Positions 35,301 to 50,300 of a DNA stretch of 64,000 nucleotides are shown here, piece by piece. Made by a program: the position numbers and the translations under genes. The first letter of the stretch is position 1. The number at the start of each line of letters is the position of its first letter. The notes below the pieces were generated by a model. It ran no database searches and was not told the DNA's origin. It was given only the letters and a program-made list of their open reading frames with translations. Source of the stretch: Strigops habroptila (lineage: Eukaryota; Chordata; Aves; Psittaciformes; Psittacidae); the NCBI RefSeq assembly GCF_004027225.2, contig NW_022651112.1:62001-126000 (forward strand), read 5' to 3'.

Positions 35301-38300
35301 GAGGGCACTAAGGGGGATATGGGGACTAGGGAGAAGGGGGCTCTCTATGGGGGGTGTTTTGGGGCCCCCTCACTCACCGCTACAGGATGAGGGGCGGGTT
35401 GGGGGTCCCTATGGGGGGGTTTTGGGGGTCCCTATGGGGGGGTCTGTGCCCCCTCACTCACCGCTGCAGGATGAGGGGCGGGTTGGGGGTCCCTATGGGG
35501 GGGTCCGTGCCCCTCACTCACCGCTGCAGGATGAGGGGCGGGTTGGGCTGCCGGGCGCCGGGGTAGTGCACGTGGATGGTGTGGCCGGCGTTGGCCGTGA
35601 GCTGGCGCAGCGTGCGCTGGCTGCGGCCCAGCCCCTGCGCCAGGCGCGTGGTGGCGGCGCCGGTGCCCAGCGCCAGCGCCCCGTGCTCCGCGTGGCGCAC
35701 CAGCAGCGGGTGGCTGGCGGGGATGTTCCCGGGGGACGGCGGGATGTCGGCTGCGGGGGGGGGACAGAGGGTCAGCGAGATGGGGGTGAATGATGGGAGA
35801 TGAGGGGTCAATGATGGGAGATGGGGGGTGACGGGGAGATGGGGGTGAGGGAATGTGGGGGTATGGGGGTCAATGATGGGGACATCGGGTGTCAGGAATG
35901 GGGAGATATGGGGGGTCAATGACAGGAATATGGGGTGTGAGGGAATGGGGATATGGGGTGTCAGGGATGGGGGGATATGGGGGGTCAATGATGGGGAGAT
36001 GGGGTTTCAGGAATGGGGGGATATGGGGGGTCAATGATGGAGACATGGGGTGTGAGGAAATGGGGGGATATGGGGGGTCAAGGATGGGGATATGGGGTGT
36101 GAGGGAATGGGGGGAGATGGGGGTCAATGATGGGGATATGGGGTGTCAGGGATGGAGGGATATGGGGGGTCGATGATGGGGATATGGGGTGCGAGGGATG
36201 GGGGGATATGGGTGGTCAAGGATGGAGAGATGGGGGGTCAAGGATGGGGATATGGGGTGTGAGGGCAAGGGGGGGATATGGGGGGTCAATGATGGGGATA
36301 TGGGGTGTGAGAGAATGGGGGGATGGGGGGGTCAATGATGGGAACATGGGGTGCGAGGGATGGGGAAATGGGGTGTCAGGAATGGGGGCATATGAGGGGT
36401 CAATGATGGGGATATGGGGTGTCAGGAATGGGGGGATATGGGGAGATACGGGGGGGATAGAGGGTGTCAGGGAATGGGGGGAGATGGGAGGTAAATGATG
36501 GGGATACGGGGTGTTAGGGATGGGGGGACATGGGGGCATATGGGGAGATATGGGGTGTCAGAAATGGGGGGGGATATGATGGGGATATGGGGGCATATGG
36601 GGGGGTCAATGATGGGGATATGGGGGGTCAGAGCGAATGGGGGAGATGGGGCGTTAGAGAATGGGGAGATGGGGTGTTGGGGGTGGGAGATATGGGGTGT
36701 CAGGGAATGAGGGGGAAGAAGCCTCCTGACCCCCCTGTGCTGGTGCGACGTGGGGGAAGGTGAAGCATTGGGGTACTGAGGGTGAACCCCTTCCTGACCC
36801 CCCCCCCCAGCTACGGGGAGATGAAGAACGGGGGGGGGGGGGGGCAGGGGGTGAACCCCTTCTTCACCCCCCCAAGACCCCACGGAGACCCCACGCAGGT
36901 CTCAAGGGGGTTCACCCCACTTTACCCCCCCCAACTGGGGCTCCTGCACCCCGTGGGGTTGGGGGGAGCCCCCCAAAGGCCTCGTGTCCCCCCCGGTTCC
37001 ATACTGGGGCTGGAGAACATGTTGTCGAACTCGATGATGAGGTCGTCGTCGCGATCGAAGCGCTCGAAGCGCACGAGGGGCGACGCGTTCATGTCGGGAT
37101 AGTCCTCGTCCAGCTCCATCTCGGAGCCATCGTCGTCGTCCTCCTCCTCCTCCCCTTCCTCCCCTTCCTCGTCATCCTGGGGGGAACAGCCCCCGGGGGG
37201 GGGGGGGGTCAGGACCCAAAATGGGGGCACCTCGATGTGAAATGGGGGGACCCCGGCACCAAATGGGAGCACCCGGACCCCAAATGGGGGCACCGTGATC
37301 CAAAATGGGGGTATCTTGACCCAAAATAGGGGTGCCCTGACACCCACATTGCAGCTCTGGAGCTGAAATGGGGGGACCCTGATCCAAAATGGGGGCACTT
37401 TGGCCCCAAAATAGCAGCTCTGACATGAAATGGGGGGACCCTGACCCAAAATGAGGGCATCTTGACCCAAAACAGGGGTACCCTGACCCCCAAATTACAG
37501 CTCTGGACCTGAAACGGGGGGCCCCTGATGCAAAATGAGGGCACCATGACCCAAAATGGGGGGATCCTGATCCCCAAATAGCAGCTCTGGAGCTGAAATG
37601 GGGGGAGCCTGACCCAAAATAGGGGTGCCCTGACCCTAAATAGAAGCCACTGACCTGAAATGGGGGAACCCTGACCCCAAATGGGGGCACTTTGGCCCCA
37701 AAATAGCAGCTCTGACATGAAATGGGGGGACCCCAACCTGAAATGGGGGAACCTTGACCCAAAATGAGGGCATCTGGGCCCAAAATAGGGGTACCCTGAC
37801 CCCCAAATTGCAGGTCTGGAGCTGAAATGGGGGACCCTGACCCAAAATAGGGGCACCCTGACCCCCAAATTGCAGCTCTGGAGCTGAAATGGGGGGAGCC
37901 TGACCCAAAATAGGGGTGCCCTGACCCTAAATAGAAGCCACTGACCTGAAACGGGGGGACCCTGACCCCAAATGGGGGGACTTTGGCCCCAAAATAGCAG
38001 CTCTGACATGAAATGGGGGGACCCCGGCATGAAATGGGGGGACCCCAACTTGAAATGGGGGGACCCTGACCCAAAATGAGGGCATCTGGGCCCAAAATAG
38101 GGATACCCTGACCCCCAAATTGCAGCTCTGGAGCTGAAATGGGGGGACCCTGACCCCAAATGGGGGCACTTTGACCCCAAAATAGCAGCTCTGACATGAA
38201 ATGGGGGGACCCCAACTTGAAATGGGGGGACCCTGACCCAAAATGAGGGCATCTGGGCCCAAAATAGGGATACCCTGACCCCCAAATTGCAGCTCTGGAG

Positions 38301-41300
38301 CTGAAATGGGGGGACCCTGACCCCAAATGGGGGCACTTTGACCCCAAAATAGCAGCTCTGACATGAAATGGGGGGACCCCGACATGAAATGGGGGAACCC
38401 TCACCCAAAATGAGGGCATCTGGGCCCAAAATAGGGGCACCCTGACCCCCAAATTGCAGCTCTGAAGCTGAAATGGGGGGAGCCTGACCCAAAATTGGGG
38501 TGCCCTGACCCTAAATAGAAGCCACTGACCTGAAATGGGGGGACCCTGACCCCAAATGGGGGCACTTTGGCCCCAAAATAGCAGCTCTGACATGAAATGG
38601 GGGGACCCCGGCATGAAATGGGGGGACGCTGACCCAAAATGAGGGCATCTGGGCCCAAAATAGGGGCACCCTGACCCCCAAATTGCAGCTCTGGAGCTGA
38701 AATGGGGGGACCCTGACCCCAAATGGGGGCACTTTGACCCCAAAATAGCAGCTCTGACATGAAATGGGGGCCCCTGACCCCAAATGAGGCCACCATGACC
38801 CAAAATGGGGGCACCCTGACCCCCAAATTGCAGCTCTGGAGCTGAAATGGGGGGCCCCTGCCCCAAAATGGGGGTACCCTGCCCCAAAGCAGTGCCCCAC
38901 CTGATCATCCTCATCTTCCTCCTCTTCCTCCTCCTCCTCATCCTGACTGTCATCCTCATCCTCATTGCTGCCGCTGCTGTCCTCCTCCTGCGTGTGCTCC
39001 TCCTCATCCTCAGGATCCAGGATGTTCATGGAATCTTTGGGATGGGAATATGGGGGGGGGGCGTCAATAGGACCCCAGCACCCCCCAAACCCTTCCATGA
39101 CCCCCCCAAAACCTTAATGCCCCCTATGGAGCACCCACCTTCCCTGTTGGCCTGCAGCGTGGAGGCTTGGCTGAGGTTGGAGGGAGCTTCATCCATCAAC
39201 ACATCCTCTTGGGACTCATCCTCACCCGAGCGACTCACTTGGAAAAGGGGGGAAAACCACCATCAGGGGGGCACCCCATAGCTGGGGGGGGTCCCCAATA
39301 TGTGGGGGGGGTCCCTGTTATATGGGGGGACCCCACTTTGGGTGTCTCACCGATGATGGTGCTGTTCCCAGCGGCTCCATCCCGCTCCAGCAGCTCGTCA
39401 ATGAGATCCTCCAGTTCATTTTCCACCTTTGGGGGGGGGGATATGGAGAGGTTTGGGGGTGCTGGAGGGGGGGGTTTGGGGTACAGGGGGGTTGGGGGGG
39501 GGGCCCCTCACCTGCATCTCTTGGGTGCTGAGCCCCTCGGGCTGCCCCGTTGTGTCACCTTCAGCCTCACCATCCATGTCCCCATCGGCCGCCTCTGCCT
39601 GCGCCACCTCCGCGTCCTCCTCGGGGGGCTCGGGGTCCCCGGGGTCCCCTTTAATGGGGGGGGGTGGGTTAAAGTGGGGGTCAGGGTGACAGGGGTGCCC
39701 CTGGGGTGGGGGGTGTGGGGGGGATAAGGGAGATGAGGGAGGGGACAGGGGAAGTTGGGGGGTACCAGACATGGGGGGACATGGGAGATACTGGGGGACA
39801 AAGGACATGGGGGGACACATGAAAGATGGGGGGCTCAGGGGACAGAGGGGACACAGCAACAATTGGGGGGGTCACAGGGGAGATGTTGGGACACACACAC
39901 GCAGCGGGGAGATGACTGTGGGGTGCTATGGGGGTGCTGTGGGGCACCATGGGCTGCAGTGGGGTGCTATGGGGGTGCAGTGTAGTGCAGTGGGGTGCAA
40001 TGCGGCACTATGGGGTGCACTGGGAGGTGCAGGGGGTGCTATGGGGGTGCAGTAGCAGCACTATGGGGTGCAGTGGGATGCCAAAGGGTGCCATGGGGTG
40101 CGGTGGGGGTGCTGTGCGGGTGCTATGGGGTGCAGCGAGGGTGCCATGGGGCACTAAGAGGTGCAGTGGGGGTGCCATGGGATACTAAGAGGTGCACTAG
40201 GAGTGCTATAGGGTGCCATGGGGTGCAGTGTGGGCACTAAGGGGTGCAGTGGGGGTGCTAAGGGGTGCAGCGAGGGTGCCATGGGGCACTCAGGGGTGCA
40301 GTGGGGGTGCTATGGGGCCCTATGGGGTGCCATGGGGCACTAAGGGGTGCAGTGGGGGTGCTATGGGGCACCAAGGAGTGCAGTGGGGGTGCTATGGAGT
40401 GCAATAGGGTGCAGTGTGGGCACTAAGGGGCGCAGTGGGGGTGCTATGGGGCACTAAGGGGTGCAGTGGGGGTGCCATGGGGCACTAAGGGGTGCAGTGG
40501 GGGTGCTACGGGGCACTAAGTGGCGCAGTGGGAGTGCTATGGGGCACCAAGGGGTGCAGTGGGGGTGCTATGGGGCACTAAGGGGCGCAGTGGGGGTGCT
40601 ATGGGGCACTAAGGGGTGCAGTGGGGGTGCTATGGGACACCAAGGAGTGCAGTGGGGGTGCTATGGAGTGCAATAGGGTGCAGTGGGGCACTAAGGGGCG
40701 CAGTGGGGGTGCTATGGGGCACTAAGGGGTGCAGTGGGGGTGCCATGGGGCACTCAGGGGCGCAGTGGGGGTGCCATGGGGCACTCAGGCACACAGTGGG
40801 GGTGCCATGGGGCACTCAGGGACACAGTGGGGGTGCCATGGGGCGCTATGGGGTGCCGTGGGGCGCGCTGGTGCAGCCGTACCTCCATCGGGGGGGGCGG
40901 CGCCGCTGTCCCGCGCCCCCCCGGCGCCCTCGGCCTTGCTCTTGCTGGAGGAGCCCTTGGTGCCGAAGAGGCTCCCGCTGGGCTGGTTCACGATGCGCGA
41001 GAGCGTCTCCAGCGGCTTCAGCGCCGCGTTCACCGTGTTCGCCATGTTCGGGCTGGGGGGGGGGGGGGCACGGAGCGGGGGGGGTCACGGTGAGGCCCCC
41101 CCCACACACACACCTCCCCCCGAGCCCCCCAGAGCAGCCGCAGCCCCTTGAGAGCCACCGTAACGCATCAAGACCCCCCCAAACCCCACCAGGACCCATC
41201 CGCAGCTCCCTGAGACCCCCCCCAGCACCTCCCCGCAACCCAGCGAGACCCCGGCCCAGCCACTTGAAACCCCCCAAAACCCCTCAAGATCCACCACGAC

Positions 41301-44300
41301 CCCTTGAGGACCCATCACGACCCATCAAGACCCCCCCCAACCCCTTGAGATGCCACCACAACCTCTCACAACCCCCCCAAAATCCATCAATACCTTCTCA
41401 AAACCCCGCCATAACCCATCAATACCCCCCCAAAACCTTTCAAGACCTTCCAAGACCCCACCACAACCCCTTGAGACCCCACGACCCATCAATCCTCCTC
41501 CAAAAACCCTTCAAGATCCCACCAGAACCCATCAATACCCCCCCAAACCCCCTCAAGGGCCACCACAACCCATCATGACCCCCCCCAAGACCCACCACAA
41601 CCCCTTGAGACCCCTCCACAACCCATTGTGATCCCCCAAGGCCCACCACAACCCACTGAGACCCATCACAACCCTTCAAGACCCCGTCACAACCCCTTGA
41701 GATCCCACCACAACCCATTGCAACCCCTCCAAAACCCATCGCAACCCACCAAGACCCTCCAAAACCTCCCCCAAGACCCACCACAACCCCTCGAGCCCCC
41801 CCCCAAAGACCCCTCTGAGCACCCCCAGGCGGGCGGGGGGGGGGCACCTGGAGAGGTCCAGGCTGTGGGGGACCCTGGCCAGGTCGTTGACCAAACCCTT
41901 CTTGAGGAAGAGGCGGATGATGTTGTTCATGCCGTTGTGCTGCGTCTTGGTGGCGCTGCTGTAGAAGCTGGAGGTGGTGGGGCAGGACTCCATGATGGTG
42001 CTGATGATGCACATGACGGCCTGGAGCCTGCGGTGGGACCAGGGTCAACCCCATAGAGAAGACGACAACCCCATGGAGGAGATCCCCCATGGTGGTCACC
42101 CGATGGAGGAGACGTCAATCCCATGGAGACCGTAACACCATGGAGGCCACGTCAACCCCATGAGGAAAGCAGCCTCACTTCCCCCTGCCACAGAGGCCAC
42201 ATCAACCCCATGAGGAACATCAGTCCCATGGAGGCCATGTCAACCCCATGAACAACATATCCCCCAATGGAGGCCATGTCAACACCATAGAGGCCCCACC
42301 AACCCCATGAGGAACATCTCAGCCCCATGGAGACCACCACAGCCCCATGGAGGGACTTCTCCCTGCCATGGAGGCCACGTCAACCCCATGAGGCAACCCT
42401 ATGGAGGTCACACCACCATGGAAAGCCCCATGGACTTCTCCCCACCATGGAGGCCACGTCAACCCCATGAGGAACAACCCTGTGGTCACCACCACCATGG
42501 AAAGCCAATGGACTTCTGCCAACCACAGAGGCCATGTCAACCCCATGGAGACGGACTCCCTATAATGGAGGCCACGTCAACCCCATGTGGAACATAGCCC
42601 TATGGAGGTCACGTCACCACCATGGAAAGCCCCATGGACTTCTCCCCACCACAGAGGCCATGTCAACCCTACAGAGAACAGCCCCATGGGGGGACTTCTC
42701 CCCGCCACGGAGGTCACGCGAACCCCATGGAGAAGACCTCAGCCCCATGGACGGACTTCTCCCCACCATGGAGGCCACGTCAACCCCATGACAGCTGCCC
42801 TGTGGAGACCCTCTCCCCCCAAATGGAGGCCACGTCAACCCCATCTCAACACAGCCACGATGTCTCCATGGCGCCCCCACGCCGCCCCATACCGGGCGTG
42901 CTTCTCGGTGCTCTCGGCCATGGCGAGCGCCCGGCCCAGCGCCGCCTTCACCTCGTTGACCAGCGCCACCTGCGCGTCGGTGCCGGTGCCGGCGGCTGCC
43001 AGGCTGGCCAGGAAGAGCCGCGCCAGCGCCGGCGTGTCCTTGTCCTCCACGTTGGGCGTGTGCGGCAGGAGGTGGTCCAGCACGAAGGCCAACACGCTGC
43101 AGTCCTGCGGGGACAGGGGCCTCTAGAGGGGGGGCACCCAAACCTGCTATGGGGGGGACAGGGGAACCTGCGACAGGGGGGACAGGGGACCTTCTGTGGG
43201 GGGACACCCAAACCTGCTATGGGGAGACGGCGACCTCTATAGGAGGGGACATCCAAACCCTCTATAGGGGGAGCAGGGGAACCTTCTATGGGGGGACACC
43301 CAAACCTTCTATAGGGGGGGACAGGGGACCTTCTATGGGGGGGACACCCAAACCTTCTATGAGGGGGACACCCAAACCTTTTATGGAGGGGACAAGGGCC
43401 TCTATAGGGGGGACACCCAAACCTGCTATGAGGGGGACAGGGACCTCTACAGGGGGGACACCCAAACTTGCTATAGGGAGGACAGGGGACCTTCTGTGGG
43501 GGGGACGCCCAAACCTTCTATGGGGAGACGGCGACCTCTATAGGAGGGGCACCCAAACCTGCTATGGGGGGGACAGGGGAACCTGCGACAGGGGGGACAA
43601 AGGACTTCTATAGGGTGACACCCAAACCTTCTATGGGGGGACAGGGACCTCTATAGGGGGGGACACCCAAACCTTCTATAGAGAGGACAGTGGACCTTCT
43701 ATGGGGGGGACAGGAACCTGGTATGGGGGGGACAGGGGAACCTTCTATAGGGGGAACACCCAAACCTTCTATGAGGGGGACACCCAAACCTTTTATGGAG
43801 GGGACAAGGGCCTCTATAGGGGGGACACCCAAACCTGCTATGGGGGGGACAGAGGACCTCTGTGGGGGGGACACCCAAACCTGCTATAGGGAGGACACGG
43901 AACCTTCTATGGGGGGGACACCCAAACCTTCTACAGGGGGGGACAGGGGAACTTCTATAAAGGGCAATGGGGGACCCAAGCACATGGGGTGACAGGGGAA
44001 CCTTCTATAGGGAGTGACAAGGGATCACAGCATGTGGGGTGACAGGGACCCCAGAACACAGGGTGACGAGGGAATCTTCTCTATGGGGTGACAGGGGATC
44101 ACCCCATGTGGGGCGACCGGACACCTCAACACACAGGGTGACGGGCACCCCAGAATATGGGGTGACAGAGCAGAACATGAGGTGACAAGAGAACCTTCTA
44201 TATGGGGTGACAGGGGACCTCAACCCGTGGGCTGACACAACACACACGGTGCTGGGGGACCCCTATGGACCCAGGGCCTGCCCCCCGGGGGGGAGCTGTT

Positions 44301-47300
44301 GCTGTCACCTCCTTGATGAGCTCGGACTGCCCCACGGTGTAGCTGTAGTTGGCGATGAGCGTGGCGATGCCCACGTAGGAGCGCACGAGCTCCGCCAGCA
44401 GCCGCAGGATGGTGGACGTGGGCATGAGGGGCTTGGAGGCCTTCACCCGCTGCCGCTCCTCGCCCCGCTCCCCGTCCTTCTCCTTCCGCCCTTCCCGGCC
44501 CTCCTCGGGGCTGGCTGCTGGGGGGGGGGACAGCGTTAGGGGGGTGCTGGGGACATGGGGGGGTTGAGGAGGTGCTGGGGAATGCTGAGGGGTTGGGATG
44601 TGGGAGGGCTCAGGGATGTGGAGGGGACGTGGGGGGGGGTGGGGACATGGAGGGGATGGTGGGGGGCTTGGGGATGTGAAGGGGATCTTAGGGGGGTTGG
44701 GGATGTGGAGGGGATCTTGGGGGGCTCAGGGATGTGGAGGGGACATTGGGGGGCTTAAGGATGTGGAGGGGACATTGGGGGGGTTGGGGATGTGGAGGGG
44801 ATCTTGGGGGGCTCAGGGATGTGGAGGGGATCTTGGGGGGCTCAGGGATGTGGAGGGGATGTTGGGGGGCTTGGGGACATGGAGAGGACATTGGGGGGGC
44901 TCAGGGATGTGGGGGGGCTTGGGGACGTGGAGAGGATGTTGGGGGGAGCGCAGGGATGTGGAGGGGATCTTGGGGGGCTTGGGGACGTGGAGAGGACATT
45001 GTGGGGGGCTCAGGGATGTGGAGGGGACATTGGGGGAGGCTCAGGGATGTGGGGGGAGCGCAGGGATGTGGAGGGGACATGGGGGGGCTTAAGGATGTGA
45101 AGGGGACCTTAGAGGGGATGGGGACATGGAAGGGACATGGGGGGGCTTGAGGAAGTGGAGGGGATGTAGAGGGGGACCTAGGGGGGATTGGAGACATGGA
45201 ACACACTGGGGGAGGCTCAGGGATGTGGAGAGGATGTTGGGGGGACTTGGGGACATGGAAGGGAACATGGGGGGGACACCGATACCTTCACCCTGCGGCG
45301 TCCCCGACGGCGGCGTCTCCGCAGCAGCTCCATCAGCACCAAAAACCTGGGCCTGGGGGAGCCGGGGGGGGGGCACATGAGAACTTGGGGGGCCCCAAAC
45401 CCCCCCCCAAACCCCCTCCCAAGGCCCCCCGTGTCCCCACTGACGTTGATGGCGAAGCCGGAGGGGGGGTCGAAGTCGCCGGGCTGGCGCGTGAGGCTCC
45501 GGTACTGCTGGTACATGTCGTCGCCGATGTCCGACAGGAGCTGGCTCACCTCCGAGGGCGCCGCGCTCTTGGGGTCCCCCTTGTCACCTGCAGGGGTGCA
45601 GGGGCCACGGGTGAGGGGACCCCCCCAACAAGAAAGGCCTTGGGGACACCCCTCAATTGCCTGGGGTTTGCTGCCGGGAATGGTGCGTCCCATTGGGGGC
45701 ATCCTGATCCTCAGCCCATGTTCCCTAGAGACACCCCAATTCCAGCCCCCAAATGCACCCCAAACCCTGGGGGCACCCCCAGTTCTCCCTTTATATGGGC
45801 ACCGCCATCCCTATTGACAGCCCAATTCCACCCCCCCCAATGCACCCCACTCTCTGGGGGTACCCCAACTCCCCCCCCATATGGGCACCCCAATTCCCTA
45901 TATGGGTACCCCATTCCCTAAGGGCACCCCAATTCCCCCCCATACACCCCACACCCTGTAGGCACCCCAAATCTCCCCATGTATGGGCACCCCAATTCCC
46001 CCATATGTGCACCCCGCTCTCTGGGGGCACTCCAATTCCCCCCCCATATGGGCACCCCAATTCCCTATATGGGTACCCCATTCCCTAAGGGCACCCCAAT
46101 TCCCCCTCCATATACCCCACACCCTGTACACACCCCAATTCTCCCCTATGCACACCTCACTCTCTGGGAGCACCCCAACTCTCCCCCATATGTGCACCTA
46201 GCCCTTGTAGACACCCCAATTCTCCCCCCTTCACATGCACCCCACTTCCTGGGGTCACCCCCATTCCCCCTTCATATACCCCTCACTCTCAGGGAGCACT
46301 CCAATTCTCCCCCCATCCAGGCACCCCATTCCCTATAGACACCTCAATTCCCCCCCCCCATATACCCCACACCCCATGGACACCCCGATTCTCCCCCATA
46401 TGTGCACCCCAGCCCCATAGACACCCCATTTCCCTCCTTCAACCCATCCCCATCCATCCTCCTCCCCTCTCCTCCTGCTCCCCACAGGGTGCCCGTAACC
46501 CCCAATGGGGTGCCCATAACCCCCAATGGGGTGCCCGTAACCCCCAAAAGGGGGGTGTGAACACCCAGGGGTGCCCCCCAAGCCCCCCCATACCCTCGTC
46601 GGGTGCATGGTAGGCTGCCAGGGCATTGAGCATGTCGTAGATGACGTCCTTGATGGGCTCGGGGATGACGGGCAGCGCCGACGGCTTCACCGGCGTCGTC
46701 TTCACCAGCTGCACCGCGTTGGGGCCTTTGATGCGCAGGTTCTCGAACTCATCGTCCGAGGCTGCTCCGAGGGCGAAAAGGGGGTGTCAGGGGGGAGAAA
46801 GGGGGCGAAAAGGGGGTGTCAGGGGGTGGGGGGACCCCCGTGGGGTCGCACTGAGTGGGGCTTGCTGGGGTTGGAGGCAGGGAGGGGCTGGGGGGGGCTG
46901 GGGTTGGAGGGAAAGGGATGGTTGGGAGGATGGTTTGGGGGGGAAGGGACCCATAGGACTCTGTTGGGGGGGGAAAGGGACCCTGAGATCCTGTTTTAGG
47001 GGTGAAAGGACCCACAGGAAACTGTTTTGGGGGTGAAGGGACCCATAGGACTCTGTTTGGGGGGGGAAGGGACGCTGGGATCCTGTTTTGGGGGGGAAGG
47101 GACCCATAGGACTCTGTTTGGGGGGGGAAAAGGACCCTTGGGATCCTGTTTGGGGGGGAAGAGACCCATAGGACTCTGTTTGGGGGGGGGAAGAGACCCC
47201 TGAGATCCTGTTTTGGGGGTGCAGGGACCCCTGGGCCCCCCATATTTAAGATAATGGGAATGCTGTTTTGGGAATAAAGAGAGCCATAGGACCCTGGTTT

Positions 47301-50300
47301 AGGGGTGAAGGGACCCCAGGGAGCCATAGGACCCCATTTGGGAGTAATGGGATCCCATCGGGAAGCCACAGGGAGCCATAGGACCCCATTTGGGAGTAAT
47401 GGGACCCCATTTGGGAGCCCCAGGATCCAATCCTGAGGCCCCAGGGAGCCAGAGGACCCCATTTGGGAGCCACAGGACCCCATTTTTGGTGCCCCAGCCC
47501 CCATGGGACCCCATTTGGAAACCCCAGGGAGTCATAGGACCCCATTTTGGAGCCATGGGACTCCATTTGGGAGCACTGGAACCCCATCCGGGACCCCAGG
47601 ACCCCATTTGGGAGCCCCAGGACCCAATTCTGAGGCCCCAGGGAGCCAGAGGACCCCATTGGGAGCCCCTGGACCACATTTGGGAGCCCCAGACCCCATT
47701 TGGAAGCCCCAGACCACATTTGGGAACCCCAGACCCCATCTGGAAGCCCCAGGACCCCATTTGGGAGCCCCAGGACCCCATTTGGGAGCCCCAGGACCCC
47801 ATTTGGGAGCCATAGGAGCCCATTTGGAAGCCATAGGACCCCATTTGGGAGCCCCAGAACCCCATTTGGAAGCCCAGGACCCCATTTGGAAGCCATAGGA
47901 CCCCATTTGGGAGCCCCAGAACCCCATTTGGAAGCCCCAGACCCCATGTGGGAGCCCCAGACCCCATCTGGAAGCCCCTGGACCCCATTTGGAAGCCCCT
48001 GGACCCCATTTAGGAGCCCCAAAACCCCATTTGGGAGCCATAGAAACTCCATTGGGAGCCCCAGACCCCATTTGGAAGCCATAGGACCCCATTTGGGAGC
48101 CCCAGACCCCATTTGGGAGCCCCAGAACCCCATTTGGAAGCCCAGGACCCCATTTGGGAGCCCCAGAACCCCATTTGGGAGCCCCAGAACCCCATTTGGA
48201 AGCCCCAGACCCCATTTAGGGAGCCCCAGACCCCATCTGGAAGCCCCAGGAACTCCACCGGGAGCCGGCGTTCCCGAGGCCAGGCCTCACCGGTGCCGGA
48301 GCCGCGGGGAGCGGGCAGGGCGATGCGGATGCAGCCGGTGGCCACCTCGGTGAAGACGTTGGGGCTGCGGCAGGCGGCGGGCCCCAGCACCCGCAGGATG
48401 TAGTTCACTTCCCGGGATCCCAGGCTTCCCGACACCACTCCCGACGTGGTGCTGCCGGCGCCGCTGGTGGCTGCGGAGCGCACCACCTGGGGGGGGGGCA
48501 GCAGTGTGGGGGGGGGCACAGCACCGGGGGACCCCCCCATACCCCATCACACCCATCCTCAGTGTCCCCTGAACTGCTCTTGGGAATAGGATCCCTATTC
48601 CCCAATCCCAGTGGCCCCCACACCCCCATTCCTTAATCCCTTTATCCCTTACGGTCCCATAGATCCCTTTATCCCTAAACCCCCCCATTCCCCAATCCCC
48701 TTGTCCCCCGTGTCCCTTGGACCCCCAATTCCCAATCACAGTGTTTCCTGGACCCCAAATTCCTGATCCCTTTGCCCTCAGTGTCTGCTGGACCCCCAAT
48801 TCCCCAATCCCATTGTCCCCAGTGTCTCCTGGACTCCCAATTCCTCAATCCCAGTTTCTCCTGGAGCCCCAATTTCCTGATCCCTTTGTTCTTGGTGTCC
48901 CCTGGACCCCCATCTCCTCAGTAGCAGTGTTCTTAGACCCCCAATTCCCCAAACCCTTTGTCCTCAGCCCTGCGTAAGACTCCCAATTCCCCAAACCCAG
49001 CATCTCCTGGACCCCCAATCCCCTTGTCCCCAGGACCCCAATTTCTCAATCCCAGCCCCCTTATACCCCCAATTCCCCAATCCCAACGTCCCCAGGATCC
49101 CAATTCCCCAACCCCCTTGTCCCCAGGACCCCAATTCCCCAATCCCAGTGTCCCCAGGACTCCAATTCCCCAACCCCCTTGTCCCCAGTGTCTCCTGGAC
49201 CCCCAACTCCTCAATCCCAGCCCCCTTATACTTTCAATTCCCCAATCCCCTTGCCCCCAGGACCCCAATTCCTCAATCCCCTTATCCCCAGGACCCCAAT
49301 TCCTCAATCCCCTTGCCCCCAGGACCCCAATTCCTCAATCCCCTTGTCCCCAGGACCCCAATTCCCCAATCCCAGTGCCCCCAGGACCCCAGTTCCACAA
49401 CCCTCTTGTTCCCAGTGTCTCCTGGACCCCCAACTCCTCAATCCCAGCCCCCTTATACCCTCAATTCCCCAATCCCAGTGTCCCCAGGACCCCAATTCCC
49501 CAATCCCAGTGTCTCCTGGACCCCCAACTCCTCAATCCCAGCCCCCTTATACCCTCAATTCCCCAATCCCAGTGTCCCCAGGACCCCAATTCCCCAACCC
49601 CCTTGCCCGTAGGACCCCGATTCCCCCCTCACCTTCTCCATGGTGTGCCGCAGGGTGCAGGGGTCCTCGATGATGTGCCGGAAGAGGAGGGTGACGAGGG
49701 GGGTGAAGCCGGTGAAGCCGGAGCTCTGGGTCAGCCCCAGGATGGTTCTGGTGCTGCGGAGCTCGGCGAAGAGCAGCGCGTGTTTGTGGTGCCGCGTGAG
49801 GCGGAGGCACAACCGCAGCGTGGCGTGAAGGGTGTCGGGGTCCACCGGGACCCCCAACATGCTCACGCAGGCCCTGAGCACGGCCGGCACCGCCTCCTCC
49901 GCCAGCCCCTTCACCGGCGCCTCGGCCCAGCCCGACGGCTCCTCCGGCGATGGGGAGCACGAGGACGGCGATGGGGAGGATGAGGAGGATGGAGCTGCCG
50001 AAGCGTCGTCCTCGGGGGGGGCTTCTGGGGCTGTGGGGAGAGGGAGTGAGGTGGGGGGAGCACCCCCAGACCCAAATCACCCCCCCCCTCAACATACATT
50101 CACCCCCCCCACACCAAGTCCTGTGTCCCCTCCATGTGCTGCAGGGATAGGGGGTGACCCCAACAACATGCCAAGCCCCAAATGCCCTGTCTCAATCCCA
50201 TATCCCACCCCAAAATCCTCCCCCCTTAAAAGCCCCCTATCACCTTGTATCCCACCCCCCGACAACCTGACAAGCCCCGGATCCCCCCCATCAATCCCAA

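Larger units (their letters stand above)
33616..35750 (-). other. HUWE1: HUWE1 exons between the acidic tract and the let-7f linker
   Basis: Exons in coding order: 35522-35750, 34973-35151 and 33616-33705. Conserved text includes [55 protein letters not shown] and [18 protein letters not shown]. The donor after 34973 is GC (CAG, then GCGAGT), giving a GC-AG intron. The phase (1 nt into the Gly codon) and homology both require this boundary. Confidence 0.95.
40883..43104 (-). other. HUWE1: HUWE1 armadillo-like exons before the acidic tract
   Basis: Exons in coding order: 42893-43104, 41848-42027 and 40883-41052. Sequence is strongly conserved: [80 protein letters not shown] and [17 protein letters not shown], then a diverged Ser/Lys/Gly linker ([17 protein letters not shown]). 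Confidence 0.96.
44309..46761 (-). other. HUWE1: HUWE1 exons with the BH3-like motif
   Basis: Exons in coding order: 46594-46761, 45445-45587, 45286-45352 and 44309-44517. The BH3-like segment that recognises MCL1 (family knowledge) is [20 protein letters not shown], keeping the Leu-x3-Gly-Asp pattern. Conserved flanks are [37 protein letters not shown] and [20 protein letters not shown]. Confidence 0.95.

Noticed and set aside
37172-39007. A 611-codon open frame on the - strand
   Set aside because: It runs through a 167-bp-unit minisatellite; the product is a monotonous repeat, and the real exons here use another frame.
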